From assembly GCA_903884185.1 (NCBI GenBank), contig CAISDV010000186.1, positions 1 through 40,308 on the forward strand: a stretch of 40,308 nt of DNA. Direction: 5' to 3'. The translations under genes and the position numbers were made by a program. Origin of the DNA: an uncultured Chitinophagaceae bacterium (GTDB taxonomy: Bacteria; Bacteroidota; Bacteroidia; Chitinophagales; Chitinophagaceae). Shown here in pieces: positions 1 to 8,002 of this stretch (position 1 is the stretch's first letter; every line of letters starts with the position of its first letter). The notes below the pieces were generated by a model. That model made no database searches. It was not told the DNA's origin and saw only the letters and a list, made by a program, of their open reading frames with translations.

Positions 1-2
1 CG

Positions 3-392
3 TTTAATGTGAATTATTCTACGCAAACATATACAGATGGTTCGGGCTATACCACCCGTTTTAAAAACTTTGATTATGGTGCAGGTGTGTTTGCAAGGGT
101 ATGGCCTGTTGATTTTTTATTCATACAGTTTCAACCGGAAGTGAACTGGATAAATTCCACTCAAACCGGCTTGAATTTTTCAGGCTCCCAATCGCATACA
201 TATAAATCAACAAGCTTTTTGGGTGGCGTGGGTTATGGGGGAAGACTGATCGGCAGTCATTATTCTTACTTCACATTGATGATCGACCTGATGAATGATA
301 TTAATTCGCCCTATCGCGATCAATACAATACTGCTACTCCTGTTGTGAGGGCAGGATTTGGTTTTTATTTCAAGCCCAGCCGGAGAAAATAG
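3..392 (+). CDS. Outer-membrane beta-barrel-like protein, C-terminal part (cut by window start)
   Basis: The reading frame is open to the first bases of the window, so only the last 130 or so residues are present; the in-frame GTG at 9 is probably internal. The sequence alternates aromatic/hydrophobic and polar residues (for example GAGVFARVWPVDFLFIQFQPE) and approaches its end with GFGFYF, a pattern typical of membrane beta-strands and of the terminal strand of outer-membrane barrels, followed by a basic tail (KPSRRK). It is probably a porin-like or PorT-like barrel in the outer membrane. The family cannot be fixed from the fragment. It overlaps the 3' end of the convergent LOG gene by 23 bases. 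Confidence 0.6.
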   Translation, partial: FNVNYSTQTYTDGSGYTTRFKNFDYGAGVFARVWPVDFLFIQFQPEVNWINSTQTGLNFSGSQSHTYKSTSFLGGVGYGGRLIGSHYSYFTLMIDLMNDINSPYRDQYNTATPVVRAGFGFYFKPSRRK

Positions 393-909
393 ATTGCGGC
401 GAATCATACACTTCAATTCGCTGCCGCCAGTCGCCATACAAAAACCCCTGCTGCTGCATTTTATCTAAGTGTGCAATGAGGTGATCATAAAATCCTCCTG
501 AATTCAGTAAGGCAATTTTTTTATCATGGATCTTTAGTGAATTCCATGTAACCAGTTCAAACAATTCATCCAGCGTGCCATTGCCTCCGGGTAAAATGAT
601 CGCTGCATCACACTTATCATACATGATCTTTTTCCTGATATGCATATCTGCCACTACATTCATTTCAGTGAGGCCCTGGTGCTGCTGTTCCCAACTCAAT
701 AATATTTCAGGTATCACTCCTATTACTTTTGCACCGTTTTCTATGGCAGCATCTGCCACTGCTCCCATCAATCCCGCTTTACCTCCACCATACACCAATA
801 CCATTTTATTCCTGCCAATCAATTCACCCACTTCCTTTGCATGCAATTCATACAATGGATCATTACCGGGCTTGCTTCCACAAAAAACAGCTACACTTTC
901 ATATCGCAT
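370..909 (-). CDS. LOG family protein (TIGR00730), putative nucleoside 5'-monophosphate phosphoribohydrolase
   Basis: A 179-residue protein, the usual length for this family of single-domain Rossmann-like enzymes. The signature PGGNGTLDE lies at residues 107-115, preceded by the nucleotide-binding YGGGKAGLMG (about 40-49) and the MHIRKK segment (about 89-94) that carries the conserved Arg and Lys. Family members hydrolyse the N-glycosidic bond of cytokinin riboside monophosphates or of AMP/GMP-like nucleotides; in bacteria outside plant associations the physiological substrate is usually unknown. It is cytoplasmic, with no signal peptide. The ATG at 909 is the only start giving a complete N-terminus. 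The gene is transcribed alone and its 3' end overlaps the convergent barrel gene. Confidence 0.9.
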   Translation of the reverse strand: MRYESVAVFCGSKPGNDPLYELHAKEVGELIGRNKMVLVYGGGKAGLMGAVADAAIENGAKVIGVIPEILLSWEQQHQGLTEMNVVADMHIRKKIMYDKCDAAIILPGGNGTLDELFELVTWNSLKIHDKKIALLNSGGFYDHLIAHLDKMQQQGFLYGDWRQRIEVYDSPQSIFSGWA

Positions 910-1012
910 ACAACTCGTTTATACAGCAATATAAAACGTTTCAGGATATTGAAACCAATACTTGCCAATAGTTTTTTATCTTGCCTGCGATTTATTCATT
1001 TAACGCGCTGCT

Positions 1013-2578
1013 ATGTCCCCCATGCTTTTGTTTTCCTTTGTGATCCTCTACTTCGCTATATTGTTGGGCGTGGCATGGTACACAAGCCGCAACTCCAATA
1101 ACGATTCATTTTTTATTGGCAACCGCAACAGTAACTGGATGCTGGTAGCATTTGGTATGATTGGCACATCATTAAGTGGAGTCACTTTTGTAAGTGTGCC
1201 GGGTGGTGTGGGAGATTTTGCCGGCAATTCATTCAAAGGCTTTGCCTATATGCAGGTAGCGATCGGCTATCTCATTGGTTATTTCGTGATCGCCGTTGTT
1301 CTACTTCCATTGTATTATCGCCTAAACCTCACTTCGATTTATAATTATTTGCTGCAGCGTTTTGGAAAGACCGCTTATAAAACGGGTGCTTTATTTTTTA
1401 TTATCAGTCGTACAGTTGGCGCTACCGCAAGATTATACCTTGTGATCAATGTATTGCAGTTCTTCATACTAAATCAACTCGGCGTTCCCTTTGTTGTTAC
1501 TGCTTCCGTGATATTGCTGATGATATTATTATACACTTTTGAAGGGGGTGTAAAGACCATTGTTTATACCGATACTTTACAAACCACTTTAATGATTACA
1601 GGGCTCATAGTATGCGTGGTGTATATTTTAAGTCACCTGCATGTAGGTGTAGGTGAGGCATTATCTCAAATGAAGGACAAAGGCTACCTGTATATCTTTA
1701 ATACAGATGTGAACAGTAAAGGGTTTTTCCTGAAACAGATCATTGGTGGTGCATTTATTACCATTGCCATGACAGGGCTTGACCAGGAAATGATGCAAAA
1801 AAATATCAGTGTAAAAAGGCTGGGTGATTCACAAAAGAATGTGATCACCATGTCCATTGTATTGGTAGCAGTTTTATTTCTTTTCTTAACATTGGGCGGG
1901 TTGCTCTACATGTATGCCGGTTCAAAAGGCGCGGTTTATACTGATGTAATGGTAAATGGAAAAATGATCAAACAGCTATTGGTCACAGCACCCAACCATG
2001 ATGCAAGTATGAATGTGATAGGTGATAAACTCTTTCCTTTTGTTGCCATGCAATTCCTTCCACCTGCCATCAGCATCATATTTATCATTGCATTGATCTC
2101 TGCACTTTTTCCAAGTGCCGATGGCGCATTGACCGCACTCACTTCTTCTTTTTGTATTGATATGCTGGGATTACAGCAAAGGACCGACCTGGATGAAAAA
2201 GGAAAAAAGCGTTTGCGTTTGAGCGTGCATCTTTCCTTCGCAGTTATTTTTCTATGCTGTATCATGGTATTTTATTTCCTCAATAATAACAGCATCATTG
2301 ATATCATATTGGATGTGGCAGGTTATACCTATGGGCCGCTTCTTGGTTTGTTCGCATTTGGTATACTTACAAAAAGGCAATTGCCTAATTCGGCCATTAC
2401 AACCATTATGTGTTTGATAGCCCCGGTATTATCTTATTTTATTTCCCGCAATGCCGCCAGTTGGCTAAATGGCTACCAGATAGGCATAGAATTACTGATC
2501 ATTAACGGGCTTCTCACTTATATGGGACTATGGCTTATTTCTCACCCAAAAAAGATAGCCAATGATACTGGTGAATGA
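1013..2578 (+). CDS. Sodium:solute symporter (SSS family)
   Basis: A 521-residue, very hydrophobic protein with about 13 predicted membrane helices and the SSS-family opening, where an N-terminal helix is followed by a SLSGVTFVSVPG-like segment that resembles the unwound sodium site of helix 1. It should import an organic solute coupled to Na+ across the inner membrane. The substrate (sugar, amino acid, sialic acid or vitamin) cannot be read from the sequence. A distal loop at about residues 300-340 is consistent with Bacteroidota members of the family. The last 17 bases overlap the start of the O-methyltransferase gene, so the two are almost certainly co-transcribed. The ATG at 1013 gives a normal family N-terminus. 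Confidence 0.9.
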   Translation: MSPMLLFSFVILYFAILLGVAWYTSRNSNNDSFFIGNRNSNWMLVAFGMIGTSLSGVTFVSVPGGVGDFAGNSFKGFAYMQVAIGYLIGYFVIAVVLLPLYYRLNLTSIYNYLLQRFGKTAYKTGALFFIISRTVGATARLYLVINVLQFFILNQLGVPFVVTASVILLMILLYTFEGGVKTIVYTDTLQTTLMITGLIVCVVYILSHLHVGVGEALSQMKDKGYLYIFNTDVNSKGFFLKQIIGGAFITIAMTGLDQEMMQKNISVKRLGDSQKNVITMSIVLVAVLFLFLTLGGLLYMYAGSKGAVYTDVMVNGKMIKQLLVTAPNHDASMNVIGDKLFPFVAMQFLPPAISIIFIIALISALFPSADGALTALTSSFCIDMLGLQQRTDLDEKGKKRLRLSVHLSFAVIFLCCIMVFYFLNNNSIIDIILDVAGYTYGPLLGLFAFGILTKRQLPNSAITTIMCLIAPVLSYFISRNAASWLNGYQIGIELLIINGLLTYMGLWLISHPKKIANDTGE

Positions 2579-3200
2579 ATTGGTTGAGCAGTATGCATCG
2601 CAATTCAGTTCACCCGATGAAGAGTGGATGCAGGAACTTCACAGGCATACCCTGGCAACACATCCCCATGCCCAGATGCTCAGTAGCCCTGTACAGGGAA
2701 AATTTTTATCCTTTTTGAGCACTATTGTTAGGCCAAAGTTCGTTTTAGAGATAGGGACCTTTACCGGTTACAGCGCTTTGTGCCTTGCACAAGGACTTGA
2801 AAATGAGGGGGAACTGCATACTATTGAACTTAGAACTGAAGATGCTGCGGTTTCTCAACAAAACTTTAGCAAATCTGGGTTTGATAAGAAAATACATTTG
2901 CACACCGGTAACGCATTGGATATTATACCAACATTGAACTATAGTTGGGACCTGGTTTTTATTGATGCCGATAAGACAGGTTATATAGATTATTACGAAT
3001 TGGTTTTGCCCCGGCTGGCTGAAAATGGACTGATCATTGCGGATAATGTACTCTTCCATGGCGAAGTTCTGGAAGAACCACTTACCGGGAAAAATGCCAA
3101 AGCCATTCATGCTTTTAATGAGCATGTGGCAAATGACCCAAGAACAGAACAAGTGATGCTCACCGTACGCGACGGGTTGATGCTGATCAAAAAGAAATGA
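2562..3200 (+). CDS. SAM-dependent O-methyltransferase (Methyltransf_3 / COMT-like)
   Basis: A 212-residue class I methyltransferase. The SAM motif VLEIGTFTGYS is at residues 61-71. The metal/catechol-site residues of the family are visible as FIDADK (133-138) and ADN (160-162), the positions that bind Mg2+ in catechol- and caffeoyl-CoA-type O-methyltransferases. It is cytoplasmic and methylates a hydroxyl of a small aromatic or related compound; the natural substrate of the bacterial members is generally not known. The start overlaps the symporter gene by 17 bases and the stop overlaps the next ATG within ATGA, which indicates translational coupling in a three-gene unit. Confidence 0.88.
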   Translation: MILVNELVEQYASQFSSPDEEWMQELHRHTLATHPHAQMLSSPVQGKFLSFLSTIVRPKFVLEIGTFTGYSALCLAQGLENEGELHTIELRTEDAAVSQQNFSKSGFDKKIHLHTGNALDIIPTLNYSWDLVFIDADKTGYIDYYELVLPRLAENGLIIADNVLFHGEVLEEPLTGKNAKAIHAFNEHVANDPRTEQVMLTVRDGLMLIKKK

Positions 3201-4303
3201 TGATGAAAAAGACAGTTTTATTTGTTTGCCTGCTTGCCTCTTTTGCAGCCAATGCACAAAGGGAAAAAGCAACTGCCTATATCAATAACTATAAAGACAT
3301 TGCCATGAGCGAGATGGTGCGCTCTGGTGTGCCTGCTGCTATTACTCTTGCGCAGGGTATCCTCGAATCCAAATATGGCGAAAGCAATTTGTGCAAAGAA
3401 TCCAATAATCATTTTGGAATCAAGTGCAAACCTGAATGGACAGGCGAGAGAGTTTATCATGATGACGATGCCAAACACGAATGTTTCCGCAGTTATGCTA
3501 CCGCTGAAGAATCTTTTCGTGACCATTCAGATTTTTTAAAGAACAGGCCTTACTATACAGATCTCTTCCTGCTTGATCCTGCAGATTATGAAGGTTGGGC
3601 AAAAGGATTAAAGAAAGCAGGCTATGCTACTGAAAAAGATTATCCTCAAAGATTGATAGAACTGATTGAAACATACGATCTCAATAAATATTCTTTACTC
3701 GCACTTCAGCAGGGTAAACCTGCAGAATCAAAGATAGTAGCTGTTGCAGATAAGGAAGAAAAGATTGTCATCACTCCTGCAATAAAAGCTGAAGTCCTGC
3801 AACCCGCAGAAGAAACTAAAGAAGATAAAAAAGAAGTGGAAACACCCGTTGCTCCTCAGCCTGCAAAAGAAATAGAAGCACCCAAAGAAGAGAAAAGTAT
3901 TTACCCAGAAGGTGTTTTTACCATCAATCATTCCAAAGTGATCTATGCGAAAAAAGGTGTCTCCCTTCTTTCTCTCGCAGGACAATACAATATTACTCTC
4001 AGCAAATTGTTTGATTTCAATGATATGACTGAAACAGATATCCTTGGAGCCAGCAAGCTCATGTTCATTGAAAGGAAATTAAAGAAAGGCGCTTCCGACT
4101 TTCATGTTGTTGCCACCGGTGAAACTCTCTATGATATCAGCCAGCAGGAAGGTGTTCGCCTCGAAAACATATTAGCCTATAACGGTTTACAAAAGACCGC
4201 CACCCCTACCCTTGGGCAAAAAATTTACCTGCGTGTACCAGCTCCGGTTATTTCTAAATCTGTGCCTGTTTCCGCAAATAAATCCGTTACTTCGTCAAGG
4301 TAA
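3197..4303 (+). CDS. Exported glucosaminidase-domain protein with C-terminal LysM-like repeats
   Basis: A 368-residue peptidoglycan hydrolase. Residues 1-20 are a signal peptide (hydrophobic core, then FAANA-Q). The glucosaminidase domain (PF01832 type) covers about 25-165; the likely catalytic Glu57 sits in QGILESKYGES, followed by NNHFGIKC. Residues about 175-245 form a Lys/Glu/Pro-rich linker. Two LysM-like repeats follow at about 250-300 and 303-350, the second with the classic GETLYDIS and ILAYNGL pattern, giving binding to the glycan backbone. It should cleave beta-1,4 bonds next to GlcNAc in the periplasm. The ATGA overlap with the methyltransferase gene marks coupling. Confidence 0.92.
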   Translation: MMMKKTVLFVCLLASFAANAQREKATAYINNYKDIAMSEMVRSGVPAAITLAQGILESKYGESNLCKESNNHFGIKCKPEWTGERVYHDDDAKHECFRSYATAEESFRDHSDFLKNRPYYTDLFLLDPADYEGWAKGLKKAGYATEKDYPQRLIELIETYDLNKYSLLALQQGKPAESKIVAVADKEEKIVITPAIKAEVLQPAEETKEDKKEVETPVAPQPAKEIEAPKEEKSIYPEGVFTINHSKVIYAKKGVSLLSLAGQYNITLSKLFDFNDMTETDILGASKLMFIERKLKKGASDFHVVATGETLYDISQQEGVRLENILAYNGLQKTATPTLGQKIYLRVPAPVISKSVPVSANKSVTSSR

Positions 4304-4334
4304 CCATCAGGTAAATCTCATAAATATCTCTCCC

Positions 4335-4874
4335 ATGAATGTGATAAAGGTCCACGACAAAACTTTTGTGCCATACATTTCCGAAGCCACCATTTTAAAT
4401 AAAATAAAAGACCTTGCCGCGCAGCTGAATAAAGATTATGAGGGCAAACAACCCATCTTTATTTCCATACTCAATGGTTCGTTTATTTTTTCTGCCGATC
4501 TTTTTAAAGAATTGACCATTGAGGCCGAGATATGTTTTATTAAGCTCGCTTCTTATAAAGGAACACAGTCAACCGGGCATGTGATCACTTCTATTGGGCT
4601 CGATGCCAATATCACAGGAAGGCATGTGATCATTTTGGAAGATATCATTGACACCGGAAGAACGATGCACAACTTCCTGCCGCAGATCACCAACCAGCAA
4701 CCCGCTTCTTTAAAGATCGCTGTGCTGCTTCATAAGCCCGAAGCCATGGAATTTCCCATCAACATAGACTATTGCTGTTTTTCCATCCCCAACAAATTTG
4801 TATTGGGCTATGGCCTTGATTATGATGGTTTTGGAAGGAATATCCGCGAGATCTACCAGCTTCATAACGATTAG
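4335..4874 (+). CDS. hpt: Hypoxanthine phosphoribosyltransferase
   Basis: A purine-salvage enzyme that makes IMP (and usually GMP) from the free base and PRPP. The type I PRTase PRPP loop is clear: LEDIIDTGRT at residues 101-110, preceded by the flexible loop with the SYKG segment (73-76) and the early ILNGS loop. At 179 residues from the ATG at 4335 the length matches the family. An open frame continues upstream to 4212, but that part overlaps the glucosaminidase gene in another frame and does not resemble the family, so the internal ATG is chosen. It lies 31 bases after the glucosaminidase stop and may be read from the same transcript. Confidence 0.93.
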   Translation: MNVIKVHDKTFVPYISEATILNKIKDLAAQLNKDYEGKQPIFISILNGSFIFSADLFKELTIEAEICFIKLASYKGTQSTGHVITSIGLDANITGRHVIILEDIIDTGRTMHNFLPQITNQQPASLKIAVLLHKPEAMEFPINIDYCCFSIPNKFVLGYGLDYDGFGRNIREIYQLHND

Positions 4875-4926
4875 CACTTACGTGTTATACTATTGACATT
4901 TAGTTCAGATGATTTTATAGTTTTTC

Positions 4927-5043
4927 ACCGCAGAGACGGAGAGAAACGCAGAGAGAGTTACTATTTCCATTGACATTGAGTTTCTAACTCTGCGAACCTC
5001 CAAGCCTGCCCCGCTAAATGCGGGGTCTCCCTGTCTCTCCGGT
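4927..5043. repeat. Imperfect inverted-repeat element (CGCAGAG type) with nested hairpin
   Basis: The left end (4927-4944) and right end (5026-5043) are inverted copies with about 3 mismatches in 18 bases; inner arms 4947-4960 and 4985-4994 also pair, apart from a short extra AGAG run. Inside the right half sits a perfect 6-bp hairpin with a 5-base loop (ccccgc-taaat-gcgggg, 5009-5025). Arms built from repeated CGCAGAG/GAGA words look like a dispersed intergenic element seen in many environmental bacterial genomes (recollection, not tested). It fills most of the gap between hpt and the vWA gene. Confidence 0.7.
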
Positions 5044-5144
5044 AATTCTTTCTATTCTAATTCTACAACGATTAGTATTTAACATACTGTGGGGAATATT
5101 TTTCTTACTCCTTCGTTATATTGGTACAATTAATTGCCATTGGC

Positions 5145-6890
5145 ATGAAACAGGCCTTGCTTGCTGCGCTTTGTCTCGTGCTGTGCTCCCCTCTATTGAG
5201 CCAGTTTTATATGCGTGGCGAGGTACGCGACGATAAAGGACAGTTATTGGCCGGAGTAAAAATCACTCTCTCTTCAAAAAGCAATACCAGTTATTATAGC
5301 GGCAATGCAGGCGCATTTGGAATCCCCTCCCTTCTCGCTATAGATACTATTAATTTGGAACTGGAAGGATATGAGTCTTTAAAAAAAGCTGTGCAGACAA
5401 CCAAGTATCAGTCATTGGTGATGAAGATGTTGCCCGGTGTATCCAGCTTTATGAAGAACAGCCTTACCTCGAGGACAAAAAATCTGACAGTAGATAAAAA
5501 TTCATTGCCTTCTGTTGCAGGTGAAAGTTATAGTTACCTTGTTGAGAACGAATTTGTAAACGCTTCCCAATATCCTGAAACAGGTTTTGCATTAAATGTG
5601 GACAGGGCATCTTACAGCAATACGCGCCGCTTTCTCTCCAATGAAATGAATGTTCCGCCCGATGCAGTGCGTATTGAAGAGATGCTGAACTATTTTGATT
5701 TTCGCGATCCAAAAGATACCATAAGAAACAAGGATTTTATTTGCCACACTACGCTTAGTACTTGTCCGTGGAATCCTGCTACGCAATTATTATTTGTTCA
5801 CCTTGATGCTCCAAGATTGAATCTTGATAAAGTACCTCCCAGTAATCTTGTTTTTTTAATAGATGTATCCGGCTCCATGGAAAGGCCCAACCGACTGCCT
5901 TTGCTTCAATCTGCTTTTAAATTACTGGTAGAGAATCTTCGCCCAATTGATACCGTTTCTATTGTAACCTATGGCGGGCATGTAGCTGTTGTATTATCCT
6001 CTACAGGTGGCGCCGAAAAACAGAAGATCAATAATATCATTGATTCATTGGTAGCTGATGGAGATACGCCCGGTGAAGGCGCTATCCGCACCGCTTATTC
6101 TATCGCAAAAAGAAATTTTGTTGCCAATGGCAATAATCGTGTGATACTCGCTACTGATGGCGATTTTAATGTAGGACAATCAACCGAAAAAGAATTGGAG
6201 GATCTCATCACCCTACAACGTGCGAGTGGTATTTATCTTACTTGTATTGGCGTAGGAATGGGTAATTATAAAGACAGTAAGTTAGAAGCACTCGCTAAAA
6301 AAGGCAATGGCAATTTCGCTTACCTCGATAATATCCGTGAAGGAGAAAAGGTGTTAGTGACAGAATTTACCAAAACAGTCTATGCAGTGGCAGATGATGC
6401 CAGCCTCAATGTAAGTTTTGATCCTGCTGTGGTGAAAGATTACCGCCTTATAGGTTTCGATAATAAGAAACAAGCCATCAGTGATCATACCAGTGAGTTG
6501 GAGGGTGGTGAGATTGGCAGCGGGCATTCTGTAATGGCGGTGTTTGAGATCACGCCTCAAAAAGATGTAAAGGCAGACAGCAGTGTATTTGCAAAGCTCA
6601 ACCTGCAATACCGTTTACCCGGAACTGATAGTGTGCTTTACAGAAGATTCTCTGTTCCGTATTCTGTGCAGCCGTTCGATAAAGCAGATTCTTCCATTCG
6701 TTTTGCTACATCTGTAGTGATGTTTGGTTCTTTATTAAAGAAATCCAAGTTCACAAAGAATGATACTTACTTAGATGTGCTAAATCTTGCCCGGAGCGCT
6801 TCGGGTAAGGATAATTATTTGCAGCAGGAATTTATTACGTTGGTACAGAAGGCGGAGAAGATTTATAATTATAAGAAGAAGAAAAAGTAA
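5145..6890 (+). CDS. Exported von Willebrand factor A protein (YfbK-like), with N-terminal carboxypeptidase-regulatory-like domain
   Basis: 581 residues from the ATG at 5145; an upstream in-frame TTG at 5121 would add 8 residues ahead of an already good signal peptide (1-19, SPLLSQ). Residues about 23-95 look like a carboxypeptidase-regulatory/CNA-B-type beta-sandwich (GEVRDDKGQLLAGVKITL). About 135-190 match the N-terminal region found ahead of vWA domains in YfbK-like proteins (NVDRASYSNTRRFL). The vWA domain follows with an intact MIDAS motif DVSGSM at 240-245, and a DUF3520-like C-terminal region completes it. It probably acts in the periplasm or at the cell surface, binding a partner through a divalent metal. 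Partner unknown. It appears monocistronic. Confidence 0.88.
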   Translation: MKQALLAALCLVLCSPLLSQFYMRGEVRDDKGQLLAGVKITLSSKSNTSYYSGNAGAFGIPSLLAIDTINLELEGYESLKKAVQTTKYQSLVMKMLPGVSSFMKNSLTSRTKNLTVDKNSLPSVAGESYSYLVENEFVNASQYPETGFALNVDRASYSNTRRFLSNEMNVPPDAVRIEEMLNYFDFRDPKDTIRNKDFICHTTLSTCPWNPATQLLFVHLDAPRLNLDKVPPSNLVFLIDVSGSMERPNRLPLLQSAFKLLVENLRPIDTVSIVTYGGHVAVVLSSTGGAEKQKINNIIDSLVADGDTPGEGAIRTAYSIAKRNFVANGNNRVILATDGDFNVGQSTEKELEDLITLQRASGIYLTCIGVGMGNYKDSKLEALAKKGNGNFAYLDNIREGEKVLVTEFTKTVYAVADDASLNVSFDPAVVKDYRLIGFDNKKQAISDHTSELEGGEIGSGHSVMAVFEITPQKDVKADSSVFAKLNLQYRLPGTDSVLYRRFSVPYSVQPFDKADSSIRFATSVVMFGSLLKKSKFTKNDTYLDVLNLARSASGKDNYLQQEFITLVQKAEKIYNYKKKKK

Positions 6891-6933
6891 GGGGGTTTGT
6901 TGTAACGGAAATAAAGTTAGAACGTCATATCGA

Positions 6934-6981
6934 ATCCCGCTAAACGAGATTTCATTTTTTATATGTTTTTCAAAGCGGGAT
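6934..6981. repeat. 8-bp inverted repeat between convergent genes
   Basis: atcccgct (6934-6941) and agcgggat (6974-6981) are perfect inverted copies separated by 32 bases, in the gap between the vWA gene and the convergent membrane-protein gene. The left arm carries the cccgctaaa word also present in the nested hairpin at 5009-5025, so it may be a decayed relative of that element. The long loop makes a simple terminator unlikely. Confidence 0.4.
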
Positions 6982-7013
6982 AAGATATTTCTACGTTATT
7001 ATGTAGTTGACTT

Positions 7014-7592
7014 CTACTCCTTTTTGTCCTTTACTAAATGTGTTTGCCCCGTAGCAAAGAAGCTAAATGCAGGCCCAGACTTAAGAGTCATATCTTTTTC
7101 TTTCATACCAAATACATCTTCAGCCACGCCAGAATCATCGATATAAAGCAGTACATCTTTTGATATAAAAAAATGGAAAATTGGATATGCCGTCTTCAGA
7201 TTAGTTGAATATCTCATTTTTTTAACCTTCCCATCCCTTTCCAACACTATTTTTAAAACATCGCCTCTGGTTGATAAACTGAAGAAAACTTCTTTCATAT
7301 AAGAATATGGGAAAGATTCTCCCTCATCTGATTTTCTAAAGTTATGTTTGATGACAAAATTCTTTTCCTTCAATATAATTACTTTTTTACTCCAGGCGTA
7401 AACAAATGCAATACTTGAAGTAAACAATATCCAAAGGAGAAAATATAATGGAGTTGAATGAAGAGCGAATATCATACCGAACGAAAATAAGGCCCACGTA
7501 AAAAGCAGATCATTATAGTTAGGCTGAATCCGGAGCTTTTCACCTTCTTCTATTGGTATCAGGTTATTAGGCCACACGAGTTTTGTTTTCAT
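7014..7592 (-). CDS. Hypothetical membrane protein with two helices and a PH-like C-terminal region
   Basis: Not recognised as a named family. From the ATG at 7592 it is 192 residues; an alternative GTG at 7607 adds five. A polar N-terminus is followed by two closely spaced hydrophobic helices (about residues 28-45 and 48-66: LLFTWALFSFGMIFAL, YFLLWILFTSSIAFVYAW) and a soluble tail rich in alternating hydrophobic strands (VIILKEKNFVIKHNF, VLKIVLERDGKVKKM), as in bacterial membrane-anchored PH-like domains. The tail would face the cytoplasm if both ends do. No catalytic motif is seen. The composition is A/T-rich compared with the neighbouring vWA gene. It stands alone. Confidence 0.7.
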   Translation of the reverse strand: MKTKLVWPNNLIPIEEGEKLRIQPNYNDLLFTWALFSFGMIFALHSTPLYFLLWILFTSSIAFVYAWSKKVIILKEKNFVIKHNFRKSDEGESFPYSYMKEVFFSLSTRGDVLKIVLERDGKVKKMRYSTNLKTAYPIFHFFISKDVLLYIDDSGVAEDVFGMKEKDMTLKSGPAFSFFATGQTHLVKDKKE

Positions 7593-7617
7593 GAAGATAC
7601 AAAACACTCATCTCTTT

Positions 7618-7787
7618 GTTCCATCGGAACAATGTGTTGGTAGAAAACCATTTATAAAATGATTCCACGTTCCAGCGGAACGTTGTGTGATATTTATCAT
7701 ATTTCAATACAATCACCCGGCGGTCCTACGGAGCGCTAAACCCCATTTCCAATTATGTTCTACCTACACCGCCTACCTACGGCAGGC
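7618..7787. repeat. Array of four 3-base-loop palindromes spaced about 51 bases
   Basis: Four short inverted repeats, each with a three-base loop: gttcc-atc-ggaac (7618-7630), acgttcc-agc-ggaacgt (7667-7683), gcggtcc-tac-ggagcgc with one mismatch (7720-7736), and gcctacc-tac-ggcaggc with one mismatch (7771-7787). Their starts are 49, 53 and 51 bases apart. The word tagaaaacc lies between the first two. Repeats of this kind are, from memory, common between genes in Bacteroidota; the regular spacing is what is seen here. Confidence 0.75.
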
Positions 7788-7824
7788 TTATTTAAGGCGC
7801 AATCATTATTTCAATATTCGAAAT

Positions 7825-7872
7825 CTCCTATCCCGAATCTCGCATCTCCCACCCAAATCTCCCATCCCCTAT
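7825..7872. repeat. Degenerate heptamer tandem repeat (YYCNNAT type)
   Basis: Seven consecutive units of seven bases (one unit has six) following the pattern ctcNNat / cccNNat, such as cccgaat, ctcgcat, ctcccat and cccctat. The same heptamer family reappears inside the tsaD coding region at 38764-38805. It is non-coding here. Confidence 0.75.
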
Positions 7873-7926
7873 CACACATATCTCAAATTCGCTCCAACAA
7901 GCTCCATAACGGCTCTTGATAGGCAG

Positions 7927-8002
7927 GATAAGCCGGAGATAAGCCCGTGATAAGCCGGATACAAGCCCCTGATAAGCCCGATCTATTAAGGACGGGCTTA
8001 TC
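7927..8002. repeat. 11-base tandem repeat (five units) plus inverted copy
   Basis: Five head-to-tail units of exactly 11 bases run from 7927 to 7981: gataagccgga, gataagcccgt, gataagccgga, tacaagcccct, gataagcccga. Ten bases later, acgggcttatc (7992-8002) is the exact reverse complement of the second unit, so the array can fold back on itself. The 11-base period is close to one helical turn, which would place every unit on the same DNA face. Confidence 0.85.

Noticed and set aside
4212-4334. N-terminal extension of hpt
   Set aside because: The 41 upstream codons overlap the glucosaminidase gene and do not resemble the phosphoribosyltransferase family; the ATG at 4335 fits.
6934-6981. Bidirectional terminator between the convergent vWA and membrane-protein genes
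   Set aside because: The two 8-base arms are 32 bases apart and are not followed by a T-run.
7927-8002. CRISPR array
   Set aside because: The units are 11 bases, directly abutting and without spacers, and no cas genes are present.
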